Below, one piece after another: positions 18,130-26,961 of a DNA stretch of 64,000 nucleotides (the stretch's first letter is position 1; each line of letters starts with the position of its first letter). The position numbers were made by a program, and so were the translations under genes. The DNA is from DASYAN01 sp963727755 (GTDB lineage: Bacteria > Chloroflexota > Ktedonobacteria > Ktedonobacterales > Ktedonobacteraceae): positions 215,412 through 279,411 of the forward strand of contig CAVSHN010000011.1 in the NCBI GenBank assembly GCA_963727755.1, read 5' to 3'. Under the pieces are notes generated by a model. The model was not told the origin of the DNA, searched no databases, and worked only from the letters and a program-made list of their open reading frames with translations.

Positions 18130-19848
18130 TTAGTAAACAATCACAGGCGTGCCATAATCGACATTGTTATACAACCAAGCTGCATCATCTAGTGAGAAGT
18201 TGACGCAACCATGGCTACCATTGCCTCCATCGGTCTGATCGACGGAATCTGCATGAGGTAAATCGGCTCGGTGGTCGGGGCCATTACCGAAGACTCCTCG
18301 CCATTCGACATCGTGGAGGAAGTAGCCACCTTGGTGGAACTCTAACCCATATTGGACTGTAGTTGGTACATAATAGAATGGCGACCCTGGCGCATCAAAT
18401 GACACAAAGCGTATTGGATGTTGCTTACTGAAGACCTGCGTAAAACCCGGAGGCGTTGGTCGAGTATATTGACCTGTGACAACCTGGGCAGAGTGAACGA
18501 GTTGTCCATTCTGATAGACACGTACGGCCTGTTCTATCTCGGAAACAACCACGACCGTTCCGCTTGTCACCTTATAGTAGTCCATTAATTGTTTATCAGT
18601 GGCATGTGGCTGATTCCAGGGTGTGGTGTCAAGATAGTTTGCCTGCATCGCCTTGAAATTTGTCTCTATATCCTGAACAAGGTTGATTACTCCCTGATAG
18701 TCTTCTGGAGTCTGTGCGCTATTCAAGGCATCGTCGATAGCTGAGCCCTCGCCGTAGTCGCCTGACAGCGTATCGTACGCGTTTCCTAGTTGATAGTTCT
18801 GACCATCAAAAGGGTTGTGGTAGACATTTGCGGTACGCCAAGTGGTCACTTGTTTATGATAGTCCTGTACAAAGGATTTGGCTTTAGCCTGCAATAACGG
18901 AATTTGGATCGCGGAGAGATCATTATCGATCTGGGACGAGAAGTTCAACCACTCCCCGATCGTGCGGGCGTTTTTGAGCATAGTGCGATCAGCCTGTAGA
19001 CGTTGTTGGAAGGTAGTTGTATCTCCACCATACTGTTGCATTGTGCTGATTGCGTCTCTGAGTTCTTTGAGTTTGATTGTCCCAACATAAGGGATAGCCT
19101 GGGTTGAGAACGTGACTGTTCCCTGCAACTGAGCATCAAGCTGAGTAATAATATTATTGAAGTCACTTACAGTTGTTGCACTACGTAAAAGCTGAATGTC
19201 GTTGTTAGCCTGCTGATTTAGTGCGCTGGTATCCATGTTGGAGTTTTGCAATTGGCTAATAAGGTTCTGGAATGCTGTAAGCTTGTTAAAGGCTGTTCCC
19301 AGCAATTGGAGTGATTGTGTTGCATCTTGAGCTTCATTGCTGATATGAGCAAAATCTTTGGCAGACTGAGCCTGTACTAATTGCTTACTATAGGTGTGAT
19401 AGAGAGTGGAGAAAGTTGGTATCTCGACAAAGCCTTGAGTCTGACGCTGTGTCAGAATTGCCTGGAAATTTTGCAAATTCTGCACTGCTTGGTAGCTGAA
19501 TGTTTGTGTAACCTGATCTTTTAATCCACGTACCTGCACTGTTAGCATTTGATAACGTTTAGCAATATTCTGATAGTAGTCAATTGTGGAGAGAGTTAGT
19601 GGTGTAGAGGTCTGACTCAACATTTTTTCTTGATTAAGGATAGGTTGCAAGCTAGATGCGGGTATGCCAGCATTTCTGGCATCAGCAACCTGCGTGTCCA
19701 GCTTAGCTTTGCTTTGATCTGCCTGTTGTTCTGCCTGTGGATTACCGCATGCACTGAGCAGGAGTGTGAGCAAAGTGACGAGCAGGGCAAGGCTACTTAC
19801 CCTGCTTATTGTTTTAGATTGTCCTTGTGACTGCGCTTGATAGTGCAT
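18130..19848 (-). CDS. YkuD-type L,D-transpeptidase lipoprotein
   Basis: 572 residues from the ATG at 19848 (MHYQAQSQGQSKTISRVSSL); the frame reaches 19941 without further start support. Lipobox LSAC at Cys34 predicts a lipoprotein. Residues about 40-420 are Gln/Ala-rich and helical, probably an extended stalk. The C-terminal 130 residues are a YkuD domain: VVVVSEIEQAVRVYQNGQLV, TRPTPPGFTQVFSK and the catalytic SHGCVNF with its Cys and preceding His. Such enzymes form 3-3 peptidoglycan crosslinks or attach proteins to the wall. Complete. Confidence 0.92.
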   Translation of the reverse strand: MHYQAQSQGQSKTISRVSSLALLVTLLTLLLSACGNPQAEQQADQSKAKLDTQVADARNAGIPASSLQPILNQEKMLSQTSTPLTLSTIDYYQNIAKRYQMLTVQVRGLKDQVTQTFSYQAVQNLQNFQAILTQRQTQGFVEIPTFSTLYHTYSKQLVQAQSAKDFAHISNEAQDATQSLQLLGTAFNKLTAFQNLISQLQNSNMDTSALNQQANNDIQLLRSATTVSDFNNIITQLDAQLQGTVTFSTQAIPYVGTIKLKELRDAISTMQQYGGDTTTFQQRLQADRTMLKNARTIGEWLNFSSQIDNDLSAIQIPLLQAKAKSFVQDYHKQVTTWRTANVYHNPFDGQNYQLGNAYDTLSGDYGEGSAIDDALNSAQTPEDYQGVINLVQDIETNFKAMQANYLDTTPWNQPHATDKQLMDYYKVTSGTVVVVSEIEQAVRVYQNGQLVHSAQVVTGQYTRPTPPGFTQVFSKQHPIRFVSFDAPGSPFYYVPTTVQYGLEFHQGGYFLHDVEWRGVFGNGPDHRADLPHADSVDQTDGGNGSHGCVNFSLDDAAWLYNNVDYGTPVIVY

Positions 19849-19984
19849 AGTTCCAAAAATCGATCCAATACTAGATCTTGCTATGTGAATATGATAGCAG
19901 AATTGGCATGTAGTGGGCAAGAGGATGGACCAATGTACCAAAGATTGTCAATGGCCATTAGCCGTTTCTCCTCTGACATTAGTG

Positions 19985-21121
19985 TCACGATAATGCCTGA
20001 TCTATATCAGCAAGCAGATCCTCACAATCTTCTATGCCAACGGAGAAGCGTAGCAAGGTATCACTCAAGCCGCGTGCCTCGCGAATATGGCGTGGAATAG
20101 CCCCGTGGGTCATGCTAGCGGGGTGGCAGAGCAGGGATTCGACCCCTCCCAGGCTTTCGCCGAAGGTAAAGACCTTAAAGCGGCGCACGATCTTCTCTAT
20201 ATCTGCCAAAGTTCCTTTAAGCTGGCAAGAAACCATACCGCCGAAGCCACTCATCTGTCGTTTGGCCAGTTCATGATCAGGGTGCGAGGGTAGACCTGGA
20301 TAGTAGACTTTTTCGACTCGTGGATGCTCGGACAGGAAGCGGGCGATGGCATTAGCGTTCTCTGCATGTTGACGCATACGCACCGCTAGCGTCTTGACAC
20401 CACGCAATGTCAGCCAGACATCGAAAGGTCCTGGTACTGCCCCGCCAGCGTTCTGATAGAATTTGATATTCTCGTAGAGTTCTTCATCATTCGACACTAT
20501 AATCCCACCAACAACATCGCTATGTCCATTGATATACTTCGTTGTGCTATGCAAGACCATATCTGCTCCCAGATCAAGAGGTTGCTGGAAGTAGGGACTG
20601 GAGAAGGTATTGTCGACAACGACCTGTACATTATGGCGATGAGCAATAGCTGCGACGGCTTGGATATCGACCAGTTGCAACAGTGGATTGGTAGGTGTTT
20701 CCAGCCAGAGTAGTTTCGTATTAGGGCGAATAGCCTTTTCATAATCCGTGATAGCATTCGTTCTCACATAGCTGGTCTGCACGTTGTAGTGCCGCTTAAC
20801 GTGCTCAAAAAGACGGTAAGTGCCTCCATAGAGATCATCAGAGGCAACTATATGGTCGCCAGTACTCAGCAGACTGAGTATTGCCTGCTCTGCCGCCAAC
20901 CCTGAAGCGAAAGCCAGACCATAGCGGCCATTTTCCAATGCCGCTATACACGCCTCCAAGGCCGTACGAGTAGGATTACCTGTCCGTGCATATTCATAGC
21001 CTTTATGCTCACCTAGTCCCGTTTGAGCGAACGTTGCTGTTTGATAAATGGGAGTCATAATAGCTCCCGTTGTAGGATCAGGACCCTGGCCTGAATGAAT
21101 TGCTTTTGTTGAAAATTTCAT
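19985..21121 (-). CDS. Cystathionine gamma-synthase / gamma-lyase family PLP enzyme
   Basis: 378 residues, full length. Trans-sulfuration family features: TKAIHSGQGPDPTTGAIMTP, YEYARTGNPTRTALEACIAA, FASGLAAEQAILSLLSTGDH, the cofactor-binding VVDNTFSSPYFQQPLDLGAD and the PLP lysine K195 in HSTTKYINGHSD. C-terminal GGVESLLCHPASMTHGAIP is also conserved. Acts in methionine/cysteine interconversion. Gamma-synthase and gamma-lyase cannot be separated by sequence reading alone, so I give no symbol. No SAM or T-box riboswitch recognised upstream. Confidence 0.93.
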   Translation of the reverse strand: MKFSTKAIHSGQGPDPTTGAIMTPIYQTATFAQTGLGEHKGYEYARTGNPTRTALEACIAALENGRYGLAFASGLAAEQAILSLLSTGDHIVASDDLYGGTYRLFEHVKRHYNVQTSYVRTNAITDYEKAIRPNTKLLWLETPTNPLLQLVDIQAVAAIAHRHNVQVVVDNTFSSPYFQQPLDLGADMVLHSTTKYINGHSDVVGGIIVSNDEELYENIKFYQNAGGAVPGPFDVWLTLRGVKTLAVRMRQHAENANAIARFLSEHPRVEKVYYPGLPSHPDHELAKRQMSGFGGMVSCQLKGTLADIEKIVRRFKVFTFGESLGGVESLLCHPASMTHGAIPRHIREARGLSDTLLRFSVGIEDCEDLLADIDQALS

Positions 21122-21549
21122 GGCTGTACTTTAAAACTCCGTAAGATTAACCTCTGCTTGGTGATTGAATTCGGATCAGTAAATGGGTCCGGATATATCA
21201 CTGTTGTACTAGAAACGCAATAAAAATGGGTAGTAGCTCACCATGCCGCCGTAAAACACAGCATTGTAAAGTGATCGATACCATAAGTATAATCCAATGC
21301 TACAAGAGGCGTTGGCTACCTACGCCCCTCAGGGGTGTGCGGAGGATTGTTGCATGGAGGTGCCTATGGGAAACAGACGCGCTCAATCGGGTCTCTACCA
21401 AGGGCGCAATGAATAGCCTGATTTGCAATGGATTGCCTGATTTGTAGGGACCCAATTCATTGCGCCCGTTGCTCGTGGGGTGAGGCATTGCCAAAACGTT
21501 AGGTACACCCCGCCCCTCACATGTTTCGGCATGCGGGATTGCTACAGAC
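21122..21549. other. Divergent intergenic region with a small inverted-repeat element
   Basis: Lies between the minus-strand PLP enzyme and the plus-strand hydrolase, so it should hold both promoters. It carries the inverted repeat 21402-21467. The 73-codon open frame at 21226 is not protein-like. Confidence 0.45.
21402..21467. repeat. 66-bp element with perfect 13-bp inverted repeats
   Basis: GGGCGCAATGAAT at 21402-21414 and ATTCATTGCGCCC at 21455-21467. Between them a short direct repeat, GCCTGATTTG, occurs twice. Style resembles small dispersed intergenic repeats of Chloroflexota. Confidence 0.6.
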
Positions 21550-22485
21550 TTGCCTAACAGCGATATTATTGCTCATCAAAGCGAAGCATTGTTTGCAGAA
21601 CTGCAACTTACTCCTCTGTTAAGCCGTTGTAAAAACAACGCACTCACTGGTTTCAATACATGCCCGTTTAGACAGAGGTTGCTTATGGATGTAGCGTATA
21701 TATCATCAGAAGGAATAGTTGCTGATCAGGTTGATGAGCAGTTCGGTATTGGCATTCTACTAGTTCATGGTTTGAATGGTAACAGATGTGACATGGAAGA
21801 GTTAGCAACCTTTCTTGCTGCTCATAATTTGTTGACTAAGAATATGTTGTTGCCTGGACATGGTGGAGATGTGCGGGATATGCTACCAATTGGCTGGCCA
21901 GAATGGGCACAGGCAGTACGGCACGAATTGCAGCAGCTTAAGAATCGTTGTGCGCAGACCTTTCTGGTTGGACACTCGCTGGGTGGTGCATTGTGCTTGC
22001 ATGTTGCGGTCCACGAAGAGGTCGATGGTGTAGTGGCGATGTGCCCTCCTTTAGATATGTATTCATGGATGTTGCCTGTTGTGCAGTTGACAAAATGTTT
22101 TACCCCGTTGGTCCCAACGCTAAGAGAAGATATCCATGATCCTGCTGCTCGTCGCCGTTATGCCAGAAGGGTCTATCGCTGGACTCCTATGGCTCCGCTT
22201 GAGAGTATGCTACAATATTTACCACGATTGTACGACGAGTTGCCCACTGTGACGGTACCAGCGCTGATCATGAATGCTAAGCGTGATCATGTTGTGCCTG
22301 CACGAGACGGACAAGCCATTTATCGATTGCTAGGTTCACAGGACAAGGATATGGTGACCTTTCATCGCTCATATCACGTGATTATGAAAGATTACGAATA
22401 TAAGCAAGTCTTCACCAAGACATTGGCATTTATCCAGCGCATTGTCAACAGCAAGTCGTCGGGCAGCAATGGGACAAGCAGCTAG
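21550..22485 (+). CDS. Alpha/beta hydrolase (carboxylesterase/monoacylglycerol lipase-like)
   Basis: Hydrolase core: GIGILLVHGLNGNRCDMEEL (oxyanion HG), LLPGHGGD, nucleophile elbow FLVGHSLGGALCL, acid loop LIMNAKRDHVVP, and the catalytic His in SYHVIMKDYEYKQVF. Order and spacing match the short-chain Est30-like carboxylesterases. The frame opens with a TTG at 21550; the ATG at 21685 (MDVAYISSEGIVADQ), with AGAGG seven bases upstream, is a plausible alternative giving 267 residues, close to the family norm. Substrate unknown. Confidence 0.88.
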   Translation: MPNSDIIAHQSEALFAELQLTPLLSRCKNNALTGFNTCPFRQRLLMDVAYISSEGIVADQVDEQFGIGILLVHGLNGNRCDMEELATFLAAHNLLTKNMLLPGHGGDVRDMLPIGWPEWAQAVRHELQQLKNRCAQTFLVGHSLGGALCLHVAVHEEVDGVVAMCPPLDMYSWMLPVVQLTKCFTPLVPTLREDIHDPAARRRYARRVYRWTPMAPLESMLQYLPRLYDELPTVTVPALIMNAKRDHVVPARDGQAIYRLLGSQDKDMVTFHRSYHVIMKDYEYKQVFTKTLAFIQRIVNSKSSGSNGTSS

Positions 22486-22556
22486 TGTAGAGAGGCGCTT
22501 CATCTATCAGTCCGTTTTGCTAGCGAGTCGGAATCTTTTAGAATGGTGAGAATACG

Positions 22557-23852
22557 TTGACCCAGCAAACAATTCATCAGCCACAACAAGATCCCAGTAG
22601 TCCTAATTGGAATATCTGGTTTTTCTTCTTACCTGTTTTCTTCTCGGTAATTATATTTACCGGTATGCTGACTGGCTATTTCCCTCAGGTTGTACAATTG
22701 GCATGGTTGAGTTCGCGGCCGAAGCAAGGGTCCGAGGAAGAGCCCATGCCTCGCTCTGTAGTTTATGAGCAGAATAATCATCTCTGGATTGTTTCCTCGA
22801 GGGGTGGAACTCCCCAGCAGCTTTCAACACCGGGTTACATTTATAACCGTGGTGTGCCAGCTTTGTTTACACCATTGGGTCAGCTTGTCTATAGTGGGCA
22901 TGGAGTCTGGCTAACCAATCCATTTTCAGGACATCCCAAGCAGATTGCTAGTCTGCCTGCGGGTCAGATAATCACCTCCCTGGTACTGAGCCAAGATGGT
23001 TCGCAGATGGCATGGAGTAGTGCACCTATCTCTGGCAAAGGGACTATCAATCTCTATGCTGGTCCATTAGAATCAACTGTACTTGTCCATCAACAGCCAG
23101 CTAATCTCTGTCCGTGTTTCCGAATTTTCTCTTTCTACCAGAGTGCTACATCTTTGAGAAATAAAATCCTCTTGCTAACTCAGGATTATGGTGCTCATAA
23201 TGCAGTTCAGCATGGTTTATGGCTATTGAATCTGAGGCAGGGAGTGATGGCTCAGCCCCAACAATTGATGGCAAGTGATCCTCCGCAGGGACCCCTAGCA
23301 CTTGCTCCCGATGATACTCATCTTCTCTATGCCACTTGGGAGGGTTATGTATCTGCGCCTACGGATGGTAGTTTGCCAGATGGTGATGAGGCGCTGAGCT
23401 ATGCCAACGATTTGAACATGGCTACTATTAATACGCAAGTGCCGCAATTGACATCTCATCAGGTGATTGTAGACAACCAGCCTATGGAGGAACCTAATGC
23501 TATTGCTGCTTTTAAGTATCATTGGATAATGCTACCCCATTTCTCCCCTGATGGTAGCAAATTATCTTATATTGAGTTTACCAGTGATATATATAAAGGT
23601 CTTACTCGTTATAGTAAAATATATATTGTTGATGTTAAGCCTTCAGGGGCACAGGTAATGCTTGGTTTGCCACAAGATCTAATAGATGGCGATTCTGGAT
23701 ATTCCGAACTGGATGGTTGGTTTGACGATCATCATCTGATGCTATATTCTAATGGTGGACTCTATACCTATGATTTCCTCCAAAAGAAGTTGGCGAGAAT
23801 TGTATTCACCAATGGATATGCTCAGATCATTGGTGCCGTAGCTCGGGGATAG
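22557..23852 (+). CDS. Membrane-anchored WD40/PD40 beta-propeller protein
   Basis: 431 residues starting at a TTG with GGTGAG upstream. One transmembrane helix at about residues 19-42 (WNIWFFFLPVFFSVIIFTGM). The rest shows TolB-like propeller blades: VVYEQNNHLWIVSSRGGTPQ, LVLSQDGSQMAWSS, LALAPDDTHLLYATW, PHFSPDGSKLSYIEF. No catalytic motif. Probably an extracytoplasmic binding protein; partner unknown. 71 bases after the hydrolase, so perhaps cotranscribed. Confidence 0.75.
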   Translation: MTQQTIHQPQQDPSSPNWNIWFFFLPVFFSVIIFTGMLTGYFPQVVQLAWLSSRPKQGSEEEPMPRSVVYEQNNHLWIVSSRGGTPQQLSTPGYIYNRGVPALFTPLGQLVYSGHGVWLTNPFSGHPKQIASLPAGQIITSLVLSQDGSQMAWSSAPISGKGTINLYAGPLESTVLVHQQPANLCPCFRIFSFYQSATSLRNKILLLTQDYGAHNAVQHGLWLLNLRQGVMAQPQQLMASDPPQGPLALAPDDTHLLYATWEGYVSAPTDGSLPDGDEALSYANDLNMATINTQVPQLTSHQVIVDNQPMEEPNAIAAFKYHWIMLPHFSPDGSKLSYIEFTSDIYKGLTRYSKIYIVDVKPSGAQVMLGLPQDLIDGDSGYSELDGWFDDHHLMLYSNGGLYTYDFLQKKLARIVFTNGYAQIIGAVARG

Positions 23853-24240
23853 CGAAGACATGGGGATGGGGATGGGAATGGCTGTGTCTCTACCAAATCT
23901 CTTTGGTGGAAGCCTCCGATGTTTAGCTTGATCAATCTGACCACAAAATTGTCCCTCTTTCTCCCTAGAAGAGTAGACGGATGTTGTCTACAATGTTCTA
24001 CGATCCAAGGTTAATGCTGAGATGGATACACAAGCACAGCTAACAGGATCGGTTCTTTCGATGGAGGTTGACGGCTGGCTCTTGAAGAGTTATTGAATGA
24101 GTGTAGGTTCAAGTTTTCTCAAGACCGTTATTAAGTAAAAAGTACTGCAAGCAATGGAAGCAAAAGCAAGGGCAGGTCATAAGGAAGGAAGCTAGCCAAA
24201 CTCTAATTCAAATACTAACCGAGAGGGATGAAGACAGCGT
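23853..24240. other. Intergenic, nothing recognised
   Basis: 388 bases between the propeller protein and a hypothetical gene. No ORF, hairpin or promoter I can support apart from a possible ribosome site (GAGAGGGATG) near 24225. Confidence 0.45.
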
Positions 24241-24720
24241 ATGAGTAACATAGTTGGCACTAAGCGAATTCATGTCAGAGAGCGTTACCGAACTGCGAGG
24301 ATTGCCATTGAAACGGCGATACGCAGCTTGGAGTCTGCCTTGCTTTTTCAAACTGATGGGGATATTCGATGCAAGATAAGTGTGTTGCGAGACTTTCACA
24401 GTGATCTAGCAGAGCGCCTTGATGAGGAGCAAGAGGAAGTATACAATGTAGCAGAGCGACTAGAAGCTTTGCGGAACAGAGCGGAGGAACTAAGTGCGTG
24501 GTGTTTTGTCGAGGTTCCTGGCCATAGTGGTATGTGGGACAAAGATCAGATTATGCGGTGCTTAGACATACTGAGTAACCGCACAGGTATGCTAAGTGAG
24601 AATGATACAGCTTTGTTGACTCAGGTCTCTAGCGCAATTGACGCAATAGAGAAGAAAATGAAGATCAAGACAGTTTTTCCACAAGTTGTGCCATGGGGAC
24701 GATATTACCGATCTTTTTAG
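24241..24720 (+). CDS. Hypothetical helical protein, 159 aa
   Basis: MSNIVGTKRIHVRERYRTAR then a predominantly helical protein with a charged heptad-like stretch (LAERLDEEQEEVYNVAERLE, ALRNRAEEL). C-terminal part has ISNRTGMLSEND-like polar helices. No signal peptide or membrane segment. No family recognised. It is followed by a perfect hairpin (24758-24790) and by the relic of an ATPase gene. Confidence 0.5.
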   Translation: MSNIVGTKRIHVRERYRTARIAIETAIRSLESALLFQTDGDIRCKISVLRDFHSDLAERLDEEQEEVYNVAERLEALRNRAEELSAWCFVEVPGHSGMWDKDQIMRCLDILSNRTGMLSENDTALLTQVSSAIDAIEKKMKIKTVFPQVVPWGRYYRSF

Positions 24721-24757
24721 CTTGAATTCAGCCATCTCCTGAAGACAAAAACGACGG

Positions 24758-24790
24758 CGTACGAAACTAGCTTGGATCTAGTTTCGTACG
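24758..24790. repeat. Perfect 13-bp hairpin
   Basis: CGTACGAAACTAG (24758-24770), loop CTTGGAT, CTAGTTTCGTACG (24778-24790). There is no T-run on either side, so it is not a classical terminator; it may be a protein-binding palindrome, a processing site or the end of a mobile element. Confidence 0.8.
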
Positions 24791-24972
24791 CATTCTATCC
24801 GATCAGCCTGTCCAATTTATGGCAGAAGCGTTTTCTCCCTGACATTTTGAACACGAAGCGCTGTAATGGTCTAATAGCTGCTACTCACTCACCTTTTATT
24901 TTCGACAATCAACTAGACGAATATGCACATTCGCTGGATCAGTTCATGGAGTCGTTGGATGCTGAGCATTGA
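24791..24972 (+). pseudogene. Relic of an AAA/RecF-like ATPase C-terminus
   Basis: Reads RFLPDIL, then LIAATHSPFIFDNQLDEYAH and SLDQFMESLDAEH. The ATHSPFI motif is the switch/D-loop end of predicted ATP-binding proteins of the RecF/OLD-like ABC ATPase group. The Walker A and B parts are absent and the fragment begins directly after the hairpin at 24790, so this is the truncated end of a gene. Confidence 0.6.
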
Positions 24973-25151
24973 AGAGGATTCCGAGAAAACGTGCAGGTTT
25001 TAGGACTTCAACCACTTCATCGCAAAATTCTCCTTTTGCTTGGACCTGCTTTTTGTAAAATCTATTGTTTCTCTCCCTAAACTGCGGAATGTGGGATATA
25101 CATGATGTGTATTGCAATAGCAAGCGACTATGCATCTAGAAAAGTACTACA

Positions 25152-25175
25152 AGAGCAAGTCTCCAAACTTGCTCT
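25152..25175 (+). terminator. Terminator-like hairpin
   Basis: AGAGCAAGT, loop CTCCAA, ACTTGCTCT: perfect 9-bp stem followed by ATTTT. Confidence 0.6.
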
Positions 25176-25194
25176 ATTTTACCTGCTAAAGCCA

Positions 25195-25224
25195 TTGACA
25201 AAAACAAATAAAAAATGTTAGTAT
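25195..25224 (+). promoter_or_regulatory. Sigma-70-type promoter of the small zinc-protein gene
   Basis: Consensus -35 TTGACA at 25195-25200, 18-base A-rich spacer, -10 TAGTAT at 25219-25224; a strong Shine-Dalgarno and ATG follow at 25273. Confidence 0.65.
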
Positions 25225-25272
25225 GCGCATACAGTCGAAAAGCTGCAAATACTTTAGAAAGGGGGAAAGCGA

Positions 25273-25476
25273 ATGGTTGAATGCCTCGCATGGGCAAAGT
25301 GCCCCGCCTGCAAGGGAAGCGGCAGTCACATGCACATCTGCAGTGCCTGTAAAGGTACGGGGATAATCATTACCAACGATGACGATGGCAATGAGATCGC
25401 CAAAACCTGCACCATCGCAATTGGTGCAGGTTTGGATGATACCTGTGAAACTTGCGGTGGAACTGGTGAAGTCTAG
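25273..25476 (+). CDS. Small DnaJ-type CXXCXGXG zinc protein, 67 aa
   Basis: ATG at 25273 with GGGGGAAAGC upstream. Contains CPACKGSG, CSACKGTG and CETCGGTG, three of the four CXXCXGXG repeats that build the two zinc centres of the DnaJ cysteine-rich domain; the third repeat position reads CTIAIGAG and has lost its second Cys. No J domain. Such isolated zinc domains may act as small chaperone-like or redox-sensitive scaffolds. Its own promoter and a downstream hairpin make it a free-standing gene. Confidence 0.8.
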   Translation: MVECLAWAKCPACKGSGSHMHICSACKGTGIIITNDDDGNEIAKTCTIAIGAGLDDTCETCGGTGEV

Positions 25477-25497
25477 CATTGTGTTAGGTTAACCAGG

Positions 25498-25528
25498 GAC
25501 TGTAGCGAGTCTCGACATCGCTACAGTC
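25498..25528. terminator. Hairpin after small zinc-protein gene
   Basis: GACTGTAGCGA (25498-25508), loop of 9, TCGCTACAGTC (25518-25528): perfect 11-bp stem 21 bases after the stop. No T-run, so termination is probable rather than certain. Confidence 0.55.
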
Positions 25529-25644
25529 TGCTGCGAGATATTGTACCATTTCAGCCTGCGCTACTGCTCTCGAAACTAAGTCGCTTGTTCTACTTGCGAA
25601 ACAAGTTCCAGTTGTAGGCAAGTGCTAATTCATTTCGCCTCATC

Positions 25645-26622
25645 CTAAAGCTGCCCAACCATTTGCATGAGGCGTGCCTCCTCAGCTTGAGGGTCTGCAA
25701 CTACTATGAGCATAACCAATAATTCATCCAGGCCAGCCGCTAGCAGATCAGCAAGACGCGCTGCGATAGTGGCTTCATCTCCGAAAACGATGAGGTTCTC
25801 GATCAAGGCATCGGGTACTGTCCCATCTGGGGAGACAGGAAATCCAGCATCGGCAAACATCTTAGCGTAGAAGGGCAAGCGTGCATAGCGGCTACTAATC
25901 TGCTGGTGCCCTGCTGCTAGCACTGCTTGGCGATCCTGACTAAGTGCTACCGGAACATGAGCCACTAAGGGAGGTGCTAGACGTCCGCTCTTGGCAGCCC
26001 CGGCACGTAAAGCAGGCAGAGCCTTATCGAGTAGATAAGGGACGGGACAGATCCAAGAGATAGCGCCGTCCGCAACCTCTCCTGCCAGATGAAATGCACC
26101 TTCCCGCAAGGCTGAGATCAAGATAGGAGTGTGTGGTGTGCGTGATAGCTTAGTCTTGATAGTATAGAAGTTGCCATGATGATCGATGTTGCCGTCCCAC
26201 AGGATTGCCCGTAGTACAGTCACGTACTCCCGTAAATGCTCTAGCGGAGCCGTCAGAGGAATCCCGTAGATATCCTCGATGATTGGGCGATGACTTGGCC
26301 CGACTCCCAATCGTAGCCGTTCGGGAGCAAGATCGCTAATTGTCAGAGCCTGTTGTGCCAGAGCCAGAGGATGGCGCGGGTAGGTTGGTACAATAGCTGT
26401 TCCCATGCGTATATTGGTGGTTTGTACAGCCGCTGCGGCAAATATGCTCAAAGTATCTGGAGCTGGTGTCGTCTGAGTCATCCAGACTTGTCGTACACCG
26501 GCGGTTTCTGCTGCTATAATAGTTGACAACGATGCTGCTGCATTTCTGCCATACAATGCCAACCCGACTCGTTCTCGTATCAGTCGTTGAGTACTTGCGG
26601 ATACTGTATCTCTATTCTGCAT
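25645..26622 (-). CDS. LLM-class F420-dependent oxidoreductase (luciferase-like)
   Basis: 325 residues. Bacterial luciferase/LLM barrel features: IIAAETAGVRQVWMTQTTPA, IRMGTAIVPTYPRHPLALAQ, LTISDLAPERLRLGVGPSH, YVTVLRAILWDGNIDHHGNF, and the C-terminal ENLIVFGDEATIAARLADLL. Members near this one use the deazaflavin F420 in actinobacteria and Chloroflexota; FMN use is possible. Substrate unknown. Complete, ATG start, isolated. Confidence 0.88.
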   Translation of the reverse strand: MQNRDTVSASTQRLIRERVGLALYGRNAAASLSTIIAAETAGVRQVWMTQTTPAPDTLSIFAAAAVQTTNIRMGTAIVPTYPRHPLALAQQALTISDLAPERLRLGVGPSHRPIIEDIYGIPLTAPLEHLREYVTVLRAILWDGNIDHHGNFYTIKTKLSRTPHTPILISALREGAFHLAGEVADGAISWICPVPYLLDKALPALRAGAAKSGRLAPPLVAHVPVALSQDRQAVLAAGHQQISSRYARLPFYAKMFADAGFPVSPDGTVPDALIENLIVFGDEATIAARLADLLAAGLDELLVMLIVVADPQAEEARLMQMVGQL

Positions 26623-26961
26623 TAGATAAGTTCCTCTTTTCGAACATCGCTTTTACCTTCTCTTTTAACGATAGCACGGTCTAAAAAGGGGTGTCAATAG
26701 TGTTTGGATGAGAGAAAAGAAAGGAAGGAGCCGAGCGGGGGGGTAAAGGGCATGGATAGAATATCGCCATTTCCCATCTGCCGTGGTGGCAAATACAGCG
26801 CATGGCGAGCATCATGTGACTCGGCCGGGTCACAGCGAGATTGCAAGCTTGGCTCCCTTATTATTAGTGTACTGCTGGCTGCAAATGGCAAGCAATACTA
26901 AATTGCTTGTTTCCCCTTATTTTATTTTGTTTCCACCTATGTTGTAGTATATCTCACATAG
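26623..26961. other. Intergenic region with an 18-base near-palindrome
   Basis: Between LLM gene and TPR-rhomboid. GTGACTCGGCCGGGTCAC near 26816 is palindromic apart from one pair. The opposing 65-codon frames here are not protein-like. Confidence 0.4.

Larger units (their letters stand above)
24973..25272. other. Upstream region of small zinc-protein gene
   Basis: Contains a terminator-like hairpin (25152-25175) and the promoter at 25195-25224. The 63-codon minus-strand open frame is not protein-like. Confidence 0.5.

Noticed and set aside
21122..21225. Possible SAM riboswitch before the trans-sulfuration gene
   Set aside because: Conserved SAM-I or SAM-II core sequences were looked for and not found.
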